Assembly (NCBI RefSeq): GCF_037975245.1 | Contig: NC_092582.1 | Coordinates: 8,930,501 to 8,994,500, forward strand | Origin: Apostichopus japonicus | Taxonomy: Eukaryota > Echinodermata > Holothuroidea > Aspidochirotida > Stichopodidae | Direction: 5' to 3' | DNA: 64,000 nucleotides | In this document: positions 12,401 to 22,197 of the stretch, in pieces | Layout of the letters: every line of letters starts with the position of its first letter | Position numbering within the stretch: position 1 is the stretch's first letter | Notes under the pieces: generated by a model | Seen by the model: only the letters and a program-made list of their open reading frames with translations | The model's database searches: none | What the model was told of the DNA's origin: nothing | Position numbers and translations under genes: made by a program

Positions 12401-15400
12401 CTCTTACACGGGCTCTCTAGTGGATAAGCAGTTTGCTAACAGTTTTATTTAATTTTGACCTTCAAAGTAGTGTATAGAGTGGATCAAATTGTTTGGTCTC
12501 GAGCCTAAATGCTACCATGGGGTGACTTTCCTTTCAACAAGTATCCTATACGAACATAATATATTGCCTGTAGATAAAGGAGTCTGTATTGAACGGGAGG
12601 ACGGTGATGGAAAAACAATGATTTTAATTGAAATTTTCTTTTCACGTTTATTTTCCCAAATTTCAGATTTAATACAATTGTTTTGCTGCTGCAAACTTTG
12701 CATATAACTTAATTTTTACAATGAAACGGACGATTGTGTTTGTGTGTGCATGTATCTGCGGGCAAGGGGGAGGGGGGGGGGGGGAGTGAGAAGGAGTGTG
12801 AAAATGTACAATAGGTTCCCAATCACCTTACATTAGAATAAACAAAAAACATATAAAAAGGTGGAGAAGCTGAGGAATGCAGATGGGAGTTTCTTTTGAT
12901 TACTGTTATTATTTTATTGTTCGTTCGCCCAATGCACAATCGTCGCCTACAATCTTGGAGTTATAAGCCAAGTGTTAACTGAAGTAAATTTTACACACCT
13001 TGAAGAAAGAGTGACGACCCCTGCAATGACTTTGAACACTCCTTGGTATTTGATATACAAATAAAAGACAAATTAATATATAACCGCAGGATTATTGGTT
13101 AGTGCAAAATAATTGAAACGAATAACTATCGTAAGTTGTAGGGTTATTAGTCTGCTAACAACGAGGATAGATGAAATAATTTAGCTGTACGAATGATGCA
13201 CACAGGCGACTAAAGAGAGTTAAACAATAATAAAACATCGTTTTAACTATGTTAAAAGGCAGTCATATGAATGAAAACTGTTAGCTAGATTTTGAATGTT
13301 TGACACAACATTTTATTGATTTTTACGACAAATTCTTTATCGTTTACGGATATTATCTGGTATCCATTATTAATTATTGAAAGAAAGAGGAAACAGTTGA
13401 AAGAGAACACTGTATCGGAAGTTCTGTTTGGTGAGCATGGTAATTTACTCACTCCTCTCTTACCTGTCTCCGTTTTACTTATGCACTTAATCTACCTAGC
13501 CTACAACAGTTAGTAACATTGTTAGCACTTCGCCCCCACATAACACCAACTACATCTTCCTTCCAATTCTACAATCCCCAAGGCTTACAACTGTTTTTCT
13601 TGTGTGATCTTACATCCATTGGAATCTTGTTGGTTTAAAAGTTTATGGTGAAGATATGACTGGCAGCTAGGACCTGTATTCAAGATAATATCATCTGCAT
13701 CAAGCACTGATAAGTATCATCTTACAGTTTGCAGATTTTTGGACATGAAGTTTTTCATTAGATTTCCTGTCATGCCTGTCTATTTTTTGTGCATGGGTAC
13801 CAGTTGTGCAAAATATTAGTTGATGTTAGTGCTTGCTTTGTATATTATATTTACTTATATATAGCGTGCTGTATGAGTTTTTGCCTTTGCAGGCTCTTTT
13901 CAACACAGCCCTTTTGCTTTATTAACAGTTCTCAGAATCTTTATGGTTGATTTTCCAGAAGTTTTGGTTTTGGATTAATGTTAGTGTATCTGAAGTTCTG
14001 TTTGGTGAACATGGTATTTTTTTGTAATGAAAAACCGTCTCAGGTGTTCTGATTACGTTACTCACTGCGAATGTGGGTATGTACAGTGATTCAACCAAAA
14101 GCACTGCATTATATTTTGTTCATAACATTTTTTCACACAATGATGGTATACCATGGAGATAATTAGTTAAGATCTTATCACTTAAGCATAGGCATATTTA
14201 TAAGTTATTTGTTATAGGAACGTTTCCATCAAACTCATCAATTTTGCGGCACATGCGCAGTTTGACTATGAATCTGCTTCTTCTGAGTTGGTTAATAAAA
14301 TTTGACGTCACATAACCAGATAATATATCATGTTTATTATTTCATGAAGTCATTAGATAGTTTTTGTCTTATTTTTTCCCAAATTTTTCGTCTCTCTTAC
14401 CTGTCTCCAGTCTCATATTGCATTTTCAACATGTACATAACCTACTAAATTGGTAACGTCAGAGCCGTACAGCCCTGGGTAACATTATTGCACTGCGCCC
14501 TTAATACCACATGTGGGACTCCGCCCACTTTCTCCTCCTCCTGAATCTGTCATTCATACGTGTTTCTATTTAAATCCTTTCTTTCTATTTGCTTGTTTTC
14601 TTTTGTTTCCTTCTTTCTTTTTGGCCAATATGAATATTACCTGCATGAACGGTCTCTTTTTATCATAAGTACAAACTTGGCATCCAATTATTGTATTAAG
14701 AATCATCAATATGATACAAATATCATCAATAAGCGGATTTGTTTGGAGGAGCTTTATTGGAGGAGCTATATTTTGCAAACTTGTCAACTCAGTCTCTCCA
14801 GAATAAGCATCAACGTGTGAATTGTTAATTAGGCTGGAAAAGCATTCCTCGTTACTAAGGAGATATACATTTCTCGTTCACTTGCATATAAGGCAATAAA
14901 AATATTTACAGTGTCGAAGCATTTCACTGAAATAATATACAACCAAATTTTCATTAATTTTCATTTTTAATTTCTTCAGGACAAAGCCGTCCGAGAAATG
15001 ATGTCATTATTGAAGGTTCGTAAGCGCCTACACAGCTTGGAAGAATCCACCAGACAACTTGCTCCCGTAACTGACCAACCACTATCGAAAATTGATGAAC
15101 AGGTCGATGTCCAAGATGGAAAAGGTGTCACTCACACTCAATTGTGTTCCGATGCAGTTTCGTTCCTTCAAAGTGGGTCTGAAACGATTGTAAGTGTACA
15201 TAAACCCGATCAAGGGCTCGCCAATCATTTTTGTACAGGGTAGGGTTTGGGGCTGTGATGGTATGTCATTCAGGGGAGGGGTCTAAGGGGTGGGCTGATC
15301 CCTCTGATTTAATTATTGAGTACCTAAAGCTCCCAGAAGAGGTATAGGTAGTTTCTCCCTGGGAAACTAACAATGCAAATCGATGTACCATGTGTGAACC

Positions 15401-17002
15401 AAAGATAGCTGTAATGTTTGAAAGATGGCAGTAATGGATGGAGGTGGTGGGGACATGGTTAGTGGTGAATTGTAAGTTGTAGAAAAGTCCAGAGTGGCTG
15501 CAAATGGTTCAATGGGTACTTATAGTTGCAAATGGCGTTTACGGGTTGTTGATGACGGTATAGTACGTGATGGCGCAATGATTGAATTGGCGCTAATTGC
15601 TAGTCATGGCGTTAATGGTTCGAGACAGTTACAATGGTTGGTGAATCCAGTAATGGTTGGAGATGATGGTGTTATTAAGAACGTATATTAATGTCTATAG
15701 ATGGCGGAAGGTAACGGACATGGTGAGACGTGGTGGTCAGGTATAACAGGATGGGTGTGATAAGGTTGTAGGTGATGGTAGCGTTGGAAATGGCGGTAAT
15801 TATTGCAGCTGGCTCGGATGACGGTAATTGTTGGTAATGTTGGCAATAGTATGGGCACGGGAATGGTTGGAAATAGTGATAGGATGAAAGGTAATCGTAA
15901 GATTGTTTCATGATCCTTTTAGGCATTGGTGTAGGTGGTTCTTTCTTGGTAACATTGTAGCACGGCGCCCCCCCCCCCCTCCGATATCTTCCTTTGTGGG
16001 TATATCCATACCCTGAAGCTAATTTATACGCACTCGGTAACTTTATATGTACAGTATGTGTTATACTAATATACGTAATTGATCGAAAAACCTTTTTTAT
16101 ATTTATCACAGGAAAAACGTGATCTCGTGATCAATTATGTGTTCAATTACTGTATTAAACTGGGTGGTTCCGACGAAGATATCACCGAGATCCTCAACGC
16201 CCTCACTGGACAGTCAAACGAGCTCGATGGCTTAATGAATAACAACGATTGGCCGAATTGGCCCGGATTCGGTTCCAACACGACACCTGTACCAGTACAA
16301 ACAACCATTGATTATTGGCAGCAGCTTTACGACAAACTGTTCGAAAATGACGACAACACTAGTACGGAAATGCCGTCAACCACCACAGACTGGTGGGAGG
16401 CATTCTTCGACGAGCTCTTCAACGAACTAGACGAGTCCGAGACGACTACAGTGACGAGTACGATGACGTCAGCCGCGTCGTCAACTTACTATTTTGACGT
16501 TGAAGCAGCTTTCGGGGAATTTTGGAATATGATTGAACAGGAACAGGAAGATGATGACGTAACGACCCCTAAAGGCTCGTCTACGGTCACGCCAGTCACG
16601 ACCCCGGCAGCTAGTTCTACTGAATCGTCTGAACTTGATGACGTTTTACAAGATTTCCTGGATCTGTTGACAGAGCAGGAACAGGAAGCAGGAGAAGAAG
16701 AAGCAGGAGAAGAAGAAGAAGCAGAGGAGAATGACGTCACTACTCCACGACGAACCACGATGATGCCTAGTAGCAGTACTACCGAATCGTCCGACGTTTG
16801 GAACATGGTCGAGGACGACGATGATGAAACGGATGAGGGCGCCATCATTACGGTAAATGACCAGCAGGGCAATGGTGAGAATGACGTCAACAATGACTTG
16901 CCTCCTATAGATGTAAATAAGAGGAAGGAGATAAAGAAGAGGCTGCTCAATCTCCTAGCTGAATCTCTCTTAGAGAAAAGACGTCAACAGATGCGCAAAT
17001 AG
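9344..17002 (+). CDS. secreted acidic dibasic-rich precursor, 3 exons, about 400 aa
   Basis: Exons are 9344-9445, 14980-15189 and 16112-17002. Both introns are phase 0, with donors GTTTGT and GTAAGT. The 34-codon first exon is a classic signal peptide (MAKIIILSVLSFVLCNMFVV then EG) followed by QKR. Exon 2 is basic (KVRKR) with one Cys; exon 3 opens EKRDL and has a second Cys at NYC, so one disulfide across the junction is possible. From about residue 140 the chain is Ser/Thr/Pro linkers alternating with acidic, aromatic-rich helical stretches. It ends in a strongly basic helix (KRKEIKKRLLNLLAESLLEK). Dibasic sites suggest processing in the secretory pathway. I recognise no family. It could be a peptide-hormone precursor or a matrix or biomineral-type acidic secreted protein. 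The exon chain is well supported by phase and splice sites; the function is open. Confidence 0.75.
11930..11958. repeat. perfect 12-bp hairpin, shared with a site at 42.8 kb
   Basis: CAGGGAGTTGTT, a five-base loop TCCAT, then AACAACTCCCTG. A near copy lies at 42785-42811. This marks a fragment of a dispersed repeat, within intron 1 of the acidic precursor gene. Confidence 0.6.
12341..12398 (+). repeat. dispersed repeat with hammerhead-like core, copy 1
   Basis: The sequence runs CCTATGAAGAAGATCCT, GCT, AGGATCGAAACATCGG, CCAACTTACTTATACACA (with a T before the last block). GATCCT and AGGATC form a six-bp stem with a three-base loop, followed by GAAAC. The inverse complement occurs at 55829-55883. 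A one-base change in the first part would read CTGATGAAG, the start of a hammerhead core as found in Penelope-like retroelements. The assignment is tentative; the repeat itself is clear. Confidence 0.65.
14980..15189 (+). CDS. exon 2 of acidic precursor: basic helical segment
   Basis: Seventy codons lie between TTTCTTCAG and GTAAGT, phase 0 at both ends. The exon begins DKAVREMMSLLKVRKRLHSL, so a peptide of about 17 residues could be released between QKR of exon 1 and RKR here. It has one Cys (QLCSDAV). The A-V-x-E...K-x-L-x-S-L-E spacing faintly recalls the start of parathyroid hormone. Confidence 0.75.
16112..17002 (+). CDS. exon 3 of acidic precursor: acidic repeats and basic C-terminus
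   Basis: 296 codons and TAG, opening EKRDLVINYVFNYC. Five imperfect units follow, each a Thr/Ser/Pro stretch and then an aromatic acidic helix: DYWQQLYDKLFEN, DWWEAFFDELFNEL, AAFGEFWNMIEQEQE, DDVLQDFLDLLTEQEQE and DVWNMVEDDDDE. A Glu-rich run (AGEEEAGEEEEAEE) is encoded by GAA/GAG repeats and may vary in length. Base composition is visibly richer in GC than the flanks, as expected for a long coding exon. Confidence 0.9.
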   Translation, partial: EKRDLVINYVFNYCIKLGGSDEDITEILNALTGQSNELDGLMNNNDWPNWPGFGSNTTPVPVQTTIDYWQQLYDKLFENDDNTSTEMPSTTTDWWEAFFDELFNELDESETTTVTSTMTSAASSTYYFDVEAAFGEFWNMIEQEQEDDDVTTPKGSSTVTPVTTPAASSTESSELDDVLQDFLDLLTEQEQEAGEEEAGEEEEAEENDVTTPRRTTMMPSSSTTESSDVWNMVEDDDDETDEGAIITVNDQQGNGENDVNNDLPPIDVNKRKEIKKRLLNLLAESLLEKRRQQMRK

Positions 17003-17023
17003 ACCGCCACAGTGAAAGTAATT

Positions 17024-17029
17024 AATAAA
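17024..17029 (+). terminator. poly(A) signal of acidic precursor gene
   Basis: AATAAA starts 22 bases after the TAG at 17000-17002, giving a very short 3'UTR of about 40-50 bases. Confidence 0.65.
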
Positions 17030-18897
17030 GATACCGTTGATAAAGCTAATTTAATAATTTTCAATGGTATAGCAAATCATAATAGCTAGTGGTGTTAATT
17101 GGATTAACGAATTACAGTATAGGGGGATTTCAGAAAAAAGGGTGCAACGTTTAAAATATTATATATAACATAATAAGTATATGCCATGATTTAGCATCAT
17201 GTCTGTTAATCACTGCAAAGGGGATACGCTTAAATTTCTGCTATCATATACGGTTAAATAAGCTAAAACAAAACATATACATTTAATATTATTTTCATTC
17301 TTTTGCAAATATGGAAGCGGGAGTCGTGATATAGTGAACTTGATCAAACCAACTCCGGAGAAAATTTAAAGACGTTTGTGAAAGAGGAAGTATTCCGCTT
17401 TAAATCGTTATTATTTTGCATTTATAATAATGCTACATTTTACTTAGAATAAATGGAAAACTGGCTACGAGATTATGTAAACCATTATCGAAACTGTTTA
17501 GTCCTTTTGCCAATCCAAACTCCAGGTCGTTCACCCTCACATTGGTAAGCTGTTATTGAGGAGAACAATGTTTATTTTTCACTCTGAGTAACATATATAC
17601 AAGCCTCTGAAGTCTTACTGCTTCCATAAGTAATTGAAACTAATTGATAAGGATTTAACTGATATATCTGGACTAGAATCACAAGTAAAGGATTAACGAT
17701 TTTTAATCTGAAACTTTTAATACAACCGTAAAGGGAAAAGATCTTGTTCTTTTGTCTTTCTTTCTTCTATCCTTTGTGTTTGTTTGCGCTTATACAATTA
17801 ATAAACGTGTAAATCATATAAATAAATCCAGTTTAGCTTGCAGTTGATACAGTGTCGCACCCTCCCCCCCCCCTACACCCCATCCCACCCGAAAAAACAC
17901 ACCCCACTGTTTTCAACCATGCATGTAACTCACTGGAGTGCAAATTTTAATTTGTAAATTTCTTGTGTTCATTTCCCTCTTCTGTTACATGTCTCCCCTT
18001 AAAGCATGCACTTTCTCATCTACCTAACCGTATATACAGATGTTACAAAACCTAGTATTTTAATTTTTTATAAACTGTAATTTCCGATATTGATATTAAT
18101 TGGAACGAAACGGTATAAGGTGACATTTACTTCACAAAGTAGAGCATTGCACATTCCAATGCGTATAAACAGTTTATAATTAATTTTTGAAGAAAACGGT
18201 CTTTTTTTCTTTCTTTTTTTACGAAACATACGAACTATAGCAAATTTTATGCCAAGATTATGACATCTTTGACTGGGCTCAATCCTTCCATATTTAAATA
18301 TTATAGAAACATAATTAACTAATACCTTGTAATAGGAAAAAATTTTGAAATTCGATGGGGGGGGGATGAGAGGGACCTAGGTTCCATTATTGTTTTTGAC
18401 ATCAGATAATTCCTTTAAGATATAAAGAAAACACAAAAGATATTAATTGATATGTTATTAAATTTACTCGTTTTCTTTATGATAGCTCAATATATATATT
18501 TATGTATATAACAAATTTTACATTTTGGCAAGTTGTCCATATTTACAGGAAATTCAAACAATTTTGTTGGATCTAGTTTTAGTAGAGATCAGAGGAAGCG
18601 TAGATATCATCCGTTGGTAGATGCAATGGAAAAGAGGTCAGCGCCGGAGAGTTTCGATACATTTTAATATTCGTTGCAAATTGTTGTAAGGAAATGCGGA
18701 ATGAAGAATTAAAAGGAGGAAAAATGAAGTAAAATATGCAAAGTATTACATCAGCGCCGGGATTCAAAATTACAATAATTAATATTAGTAATAGTATTTT
18801 CGTGTTATTTTGGGGAAGACTGGGAAGGGAATGTGGTTGGCTTTTCTTCTTTTTTTTTGTCTTTCATTTACGTGGTGTTTTTTTTTTACAATATGTC

Positions 18898-19150
18898 TTC
18901 ATTTTTATTTCATTTTTTACTTTTGTCATAATTTTTGTCTTTTAGTGAATTATGTGTTCATTTTTATTAATTTTTCTTACTTTTATTAGATTTTTTTTCG
19001 TCTTTTTCACGATTTTATGTTCATTTTTATTCATTTTCTACTTTTTATCATAATTTTTATGTCTTTATTTGGATTATGTGTTCATTTTTATTTATTTTTG
19101 TCTTTTATCATATTTTTTATTTTATTTTTAAATTTTATGTTCATTTTTGG
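18898..19150. repeat. T-rich tandem repeat, period about 60 bp, about 4-5 copies
   Basis: TTCATTTTTATT-like phrases preceded by ATTATGTG or ATTTTATG recur at 18898, 18957, 19020, 19081 and 19140 (spacing 59, 63, 61, 59). The unit is almost pure A/T on one strand, with T in large excess. Confidence 0.75.
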
Positions 19151-19462
19151 TGGGGTTTTCAAAGACACGGTATGACAAACGACCGGTTGCAATTTAACTC
19201 CAACAACTTTGCAATGAAATTGTAAGTGATGACGTCACACAGTACATAATTAATCCCACTTGTATATTTGTATGTCTTTTCAAGACCGCGATTGGTGCTT
19301 ACATACAAACACACTGCATAGGAGACCAACTTACACATTCGTAGCTCTGCATGATAGTTTTCTACTGTTTTTCGAAATTTGCAAAGTTATTTGATGATTT
19401 TACTTCTAACAACGGACAGACACACAAACAAGACAAGCGGCCTCAACCCTCTATAGTGATCT

Positions 19463-19790
19463 GTTGTTTATGAATATTTATAAATATTCAAAATCATAAA
19501 CAAAACATGTCTTTTCAAGACTTCAGTAGTCTTACATGTTTGCACTGATATGAATAATACATTTTTGATTGTGTGTATCTGTGTGTTAGTGTGTATGTAT
19601 ATGTCAGAATTATATCAGTCCGTGTGTGTGTGTGGTTTTGGTTGGTACTGTGCAATATTTTGTGTCTGTTGAATATATTTATGAATATTCAAATCATAAA
19701 CAAAACATGTCTTTTCAAGACTTAAGCGGTCTTACATGATTGCACTGATATGAATAATACATTTTTTATTGTATATGTGTATATATTTGC
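19463..19790. repeat. diverged tandem duplication, period about 200 bp
   Basis: A block containing 'aatcataaacaaaacatgtc' followed by 'ttttcaagact' and 'gcactgatatgaataataca' occurs at about 19491-19570 and again at about 19691-19770. Each copy is followed by a TGTG-rich tail. An AATATTTATAAATATT palindrome precedes the first copy. Confidence 0.8.
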
Positions 19791-21637
19791 TTATGTCTGT
19801 GCTTGAATGTTTGCGTGTGTCGGTTTGTGTATTCTTGCTGTATATGACATGAAACCTGTATATGTGTTTTCGATGTTTGTCTTCTTTTTGAGGGTATGTA
19901 TTGCTACTGTTTGGTTATTTATAACGTCCGATAGTGTGTAGGTATTATTATATGCTGTATGTGAGTATCTGTAGTCTTCTGAAAACGTATGTTTATTAAT
20001 GGTCTATATCTGCCACGTGATCTCGGGATTTACCGTGCAATTTCGGTACATGTCATATCTGTATTGATATATTCAAATGTCACATATATGATCAGCTAGA
20101 GTAAGCTAGGGTTGATCAGTTGCCAGGCAATCTGCCAACCGACTGCCTGGTCAGTACTGCATGTGGAAGATTATCGCCGACACGTTATTCATAATGCAGT
20201 CTGCGTCATTCTAATCAACCAATCAAAGCGCTTCACTTTCACAGCAACATGAAAACGAAAATCACTTATAGAATTAAACTCAAGACTCCGGTCAAACTGT
20301 GAGCCTACATAAGTGTTGTATAGGGTCAATAATATCCAGGTACTAAAACTACAGAGTAAATGTAAATGCTTGGTATTCCCACAATAACAAGGAAATTACC
20401 TCTCAATTGAGTCAATGATATATCACTTTCAGACGCAATGTTGTATGCCAGAGTGAGATTGGCGCCATGAGGTAAAATACCCACACATTTAAAAAAATAT
20501 CAAATTTGGATTTTTGGACTAGTTTAAAAAAATGGGGAAATAAAGGGAAGCGAGCGGGCGATAGAGCGGAAAAAGGAGCCCCCAAAAAGGTACGGGGTGT
20601 GGTATAAATGTGCAAAAAGAGCATAATAATAGAAATAAAGGGGGAATGCCTAGCGGGAAATCTGGAGTAAAAAAAATTACCAGGTAAAAAACTGTGGGAT
20701 AAAAAATTACGGTGTTAAAAAGTGTGGGGTTAAAAAAAATCTGTGGTTCAAATGTGGCAAAAAAAGGGGACAAAATGGAAACTGGGAAAATTGGGTATGG
20801 TTAAATGTAACTTGAAATCTATGGAACCATATGACAAGAAAAACAGTTTTAGGTGAATTTGGTATGCTGGGTAAGTTACTCATTTACGTACACAATATAC
20901 GTCATCATAGTGAGAAGCAATCAAAGAGAATTGATAGTAAATCCTGCGCGTGATAAAATACTGTTTATGAGATAAATGACCCCTTTAGCTGATGTCAATG
21001 TTTAAGTGTAATTATTTCGTAATATGACTCAGTTTAAGCAATCAAAGTCATTCATTTCGATGATATTAAATGATTTTTTTCATTCACTACTGTTTGCATT
21101 CATTAATCTACCTTGTCGACATGGATCTTCGTCGACCAATTATCGATCCAATATACACCAATATTTGTTTCTCTATAGTAGGCCTATTTGTGACGTTTGT
21201 GATTGATCGATCATGATACATGTTGTAAAGAACAATATTCATTTTCCTTGCCATCGCTTAGTTCTAAAATCAACCAGTGACTTCCCAAATGATCTAGTTT
21301 TACACATTGATGTCTCAATATGACATATTTCATTGTCAGAATCCACAAAGAATATTAGACAAGATATAAATTGCTGTTTCAGTCCTCAGTGAATATATAC
21401 AGCTCGACCTATTAAACATACCATCAGTCTGTCTACTGTCCCCTCTGTCTGTCTGTCCGACCGTCGGTCTGTCCGTCAGTGTGTGGTGATAAGTTGTATA
21501 TAGTGTGTCCAGTGTGTGTCGCGAATGTTTATTGTATGTGTAAGTTTGTTTCGTGTGTGCTGGTGTATGTGAATTTTTAATGTTTTGTTATGTGAGGGTG
21601 AGGCCGCCAAGACCCGGTCTCCAGGCCCCGGACGAGG

Positions 21638-21659
21638 CCCGGGGCCTTTGGGCCCCGGG
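21638..21659. repeat. GC hairpin in a GC-rich island
   Basis: CCCGGGGCC, loop TTTG, then GGCCCCGGG: nine perfect GC pairs in otherwise AT-rich DNA. The surrounding 21600-21660 is almost all G/C. On the minus strand it lies about 130 bases past the stop of the stathmin-like gene, so it may sit in that 3'UTR. Confidence 0.7.
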
Positions 21660-21789
21660 AATTACCATTTACATTCACACCATTCTCTCAACAAAAGCCA
21701 ACCAACAAAACCACATTTTTATATTAATTTTTTTTTTGTGGGGGAAGGGGAGGGGGTAATTAAGAAAACCCGGGCACTGATATAAAGAA

Positions 21790-22197
21790 CTAAGCATAAA
21801 AACTATCAAGAGATTCCTCGGAGCTTGAGGCGTGGTATGTCTCAATTTCGTCGTCATAGATGCTGTAACGAAACTCATCTTCCGTCGCCTCCTCCTCCTC
21901 CTTCTGCTTATCTGTTGCAGACTTCAATCTCGCTTCCTCCTCTTTCTTCAGGCGAGCCTTCTCCAGACACCTTTGCCAGTCCCTCTCTGTGAACTTGGCC
22001 TTGGCCACTTGTTTGACACGAATAATCTTGTCCTTCTGCAACTTGACGCGCTTCTCATGGCTGTTCTCCAGCTTGGATCGGATGTCGTTGCTCTGTAACT
22101 TGCTCATCCTCTCCTGCTTAGCTGCATTAGCCTCTTGAACTGCACGGACCTTAGCACTCTTCAGCCTCATCAGATTGGTAGTGTTGAGGGTGTGATG
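21790..22197 (-). CDS. exon 5 of stathmin-like gene: third repeat and acidic tail
   Basis: 135 codons and stop. RLKSAKV near its start matches RLKSARV of exon 4 at the same exon position. DIRSKLENSHEKRV is the third helix motif. A KE-rich helix and a Ser/Glu tail ending DSFYA follow. Confidence 0.9.
   Translation of the reverse strand, partial: HHTLNTTNLMRLKSAKVRAVQEANAAKQERMSKLQSNDIRSKLENSHEKRVKLQKDKIIRVKQVAKAKFTERDWQRCLEKARLKKEEEARLKSATDKQKEEEEATEDEFRYSIYDDEIETYHASSSEESLDSFYA

Larger units (their letters stand above)
17030..21789. other. gene-free spacer between convergent genes
   Basis: No exon is supported. It holds poly-C near 17865, two tandem arrays (18.9 and 19.5 kb), a degenerate purine-rich low-complexity stretch at 20.5-20.8 kb, and a GTCT-rich run at 21425-21480. 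The two flanking genes point toward each other. Confidence 0.55.

Noticed and set aside
15675-16109. 144-codon minus-strand open frame
   Set aside because: It lies in an intron built of degenerate TGG/GTAATGG-type repeats; composition explains the open frame.
16489-16950. 153-codon minus-strand Ser-rich open frame
   Set aside because: It is the antisense of the acidic Glu/Asp/Thr-rich exon 3, where GAA/GAC codons become Ser/Phe codons with few stops.
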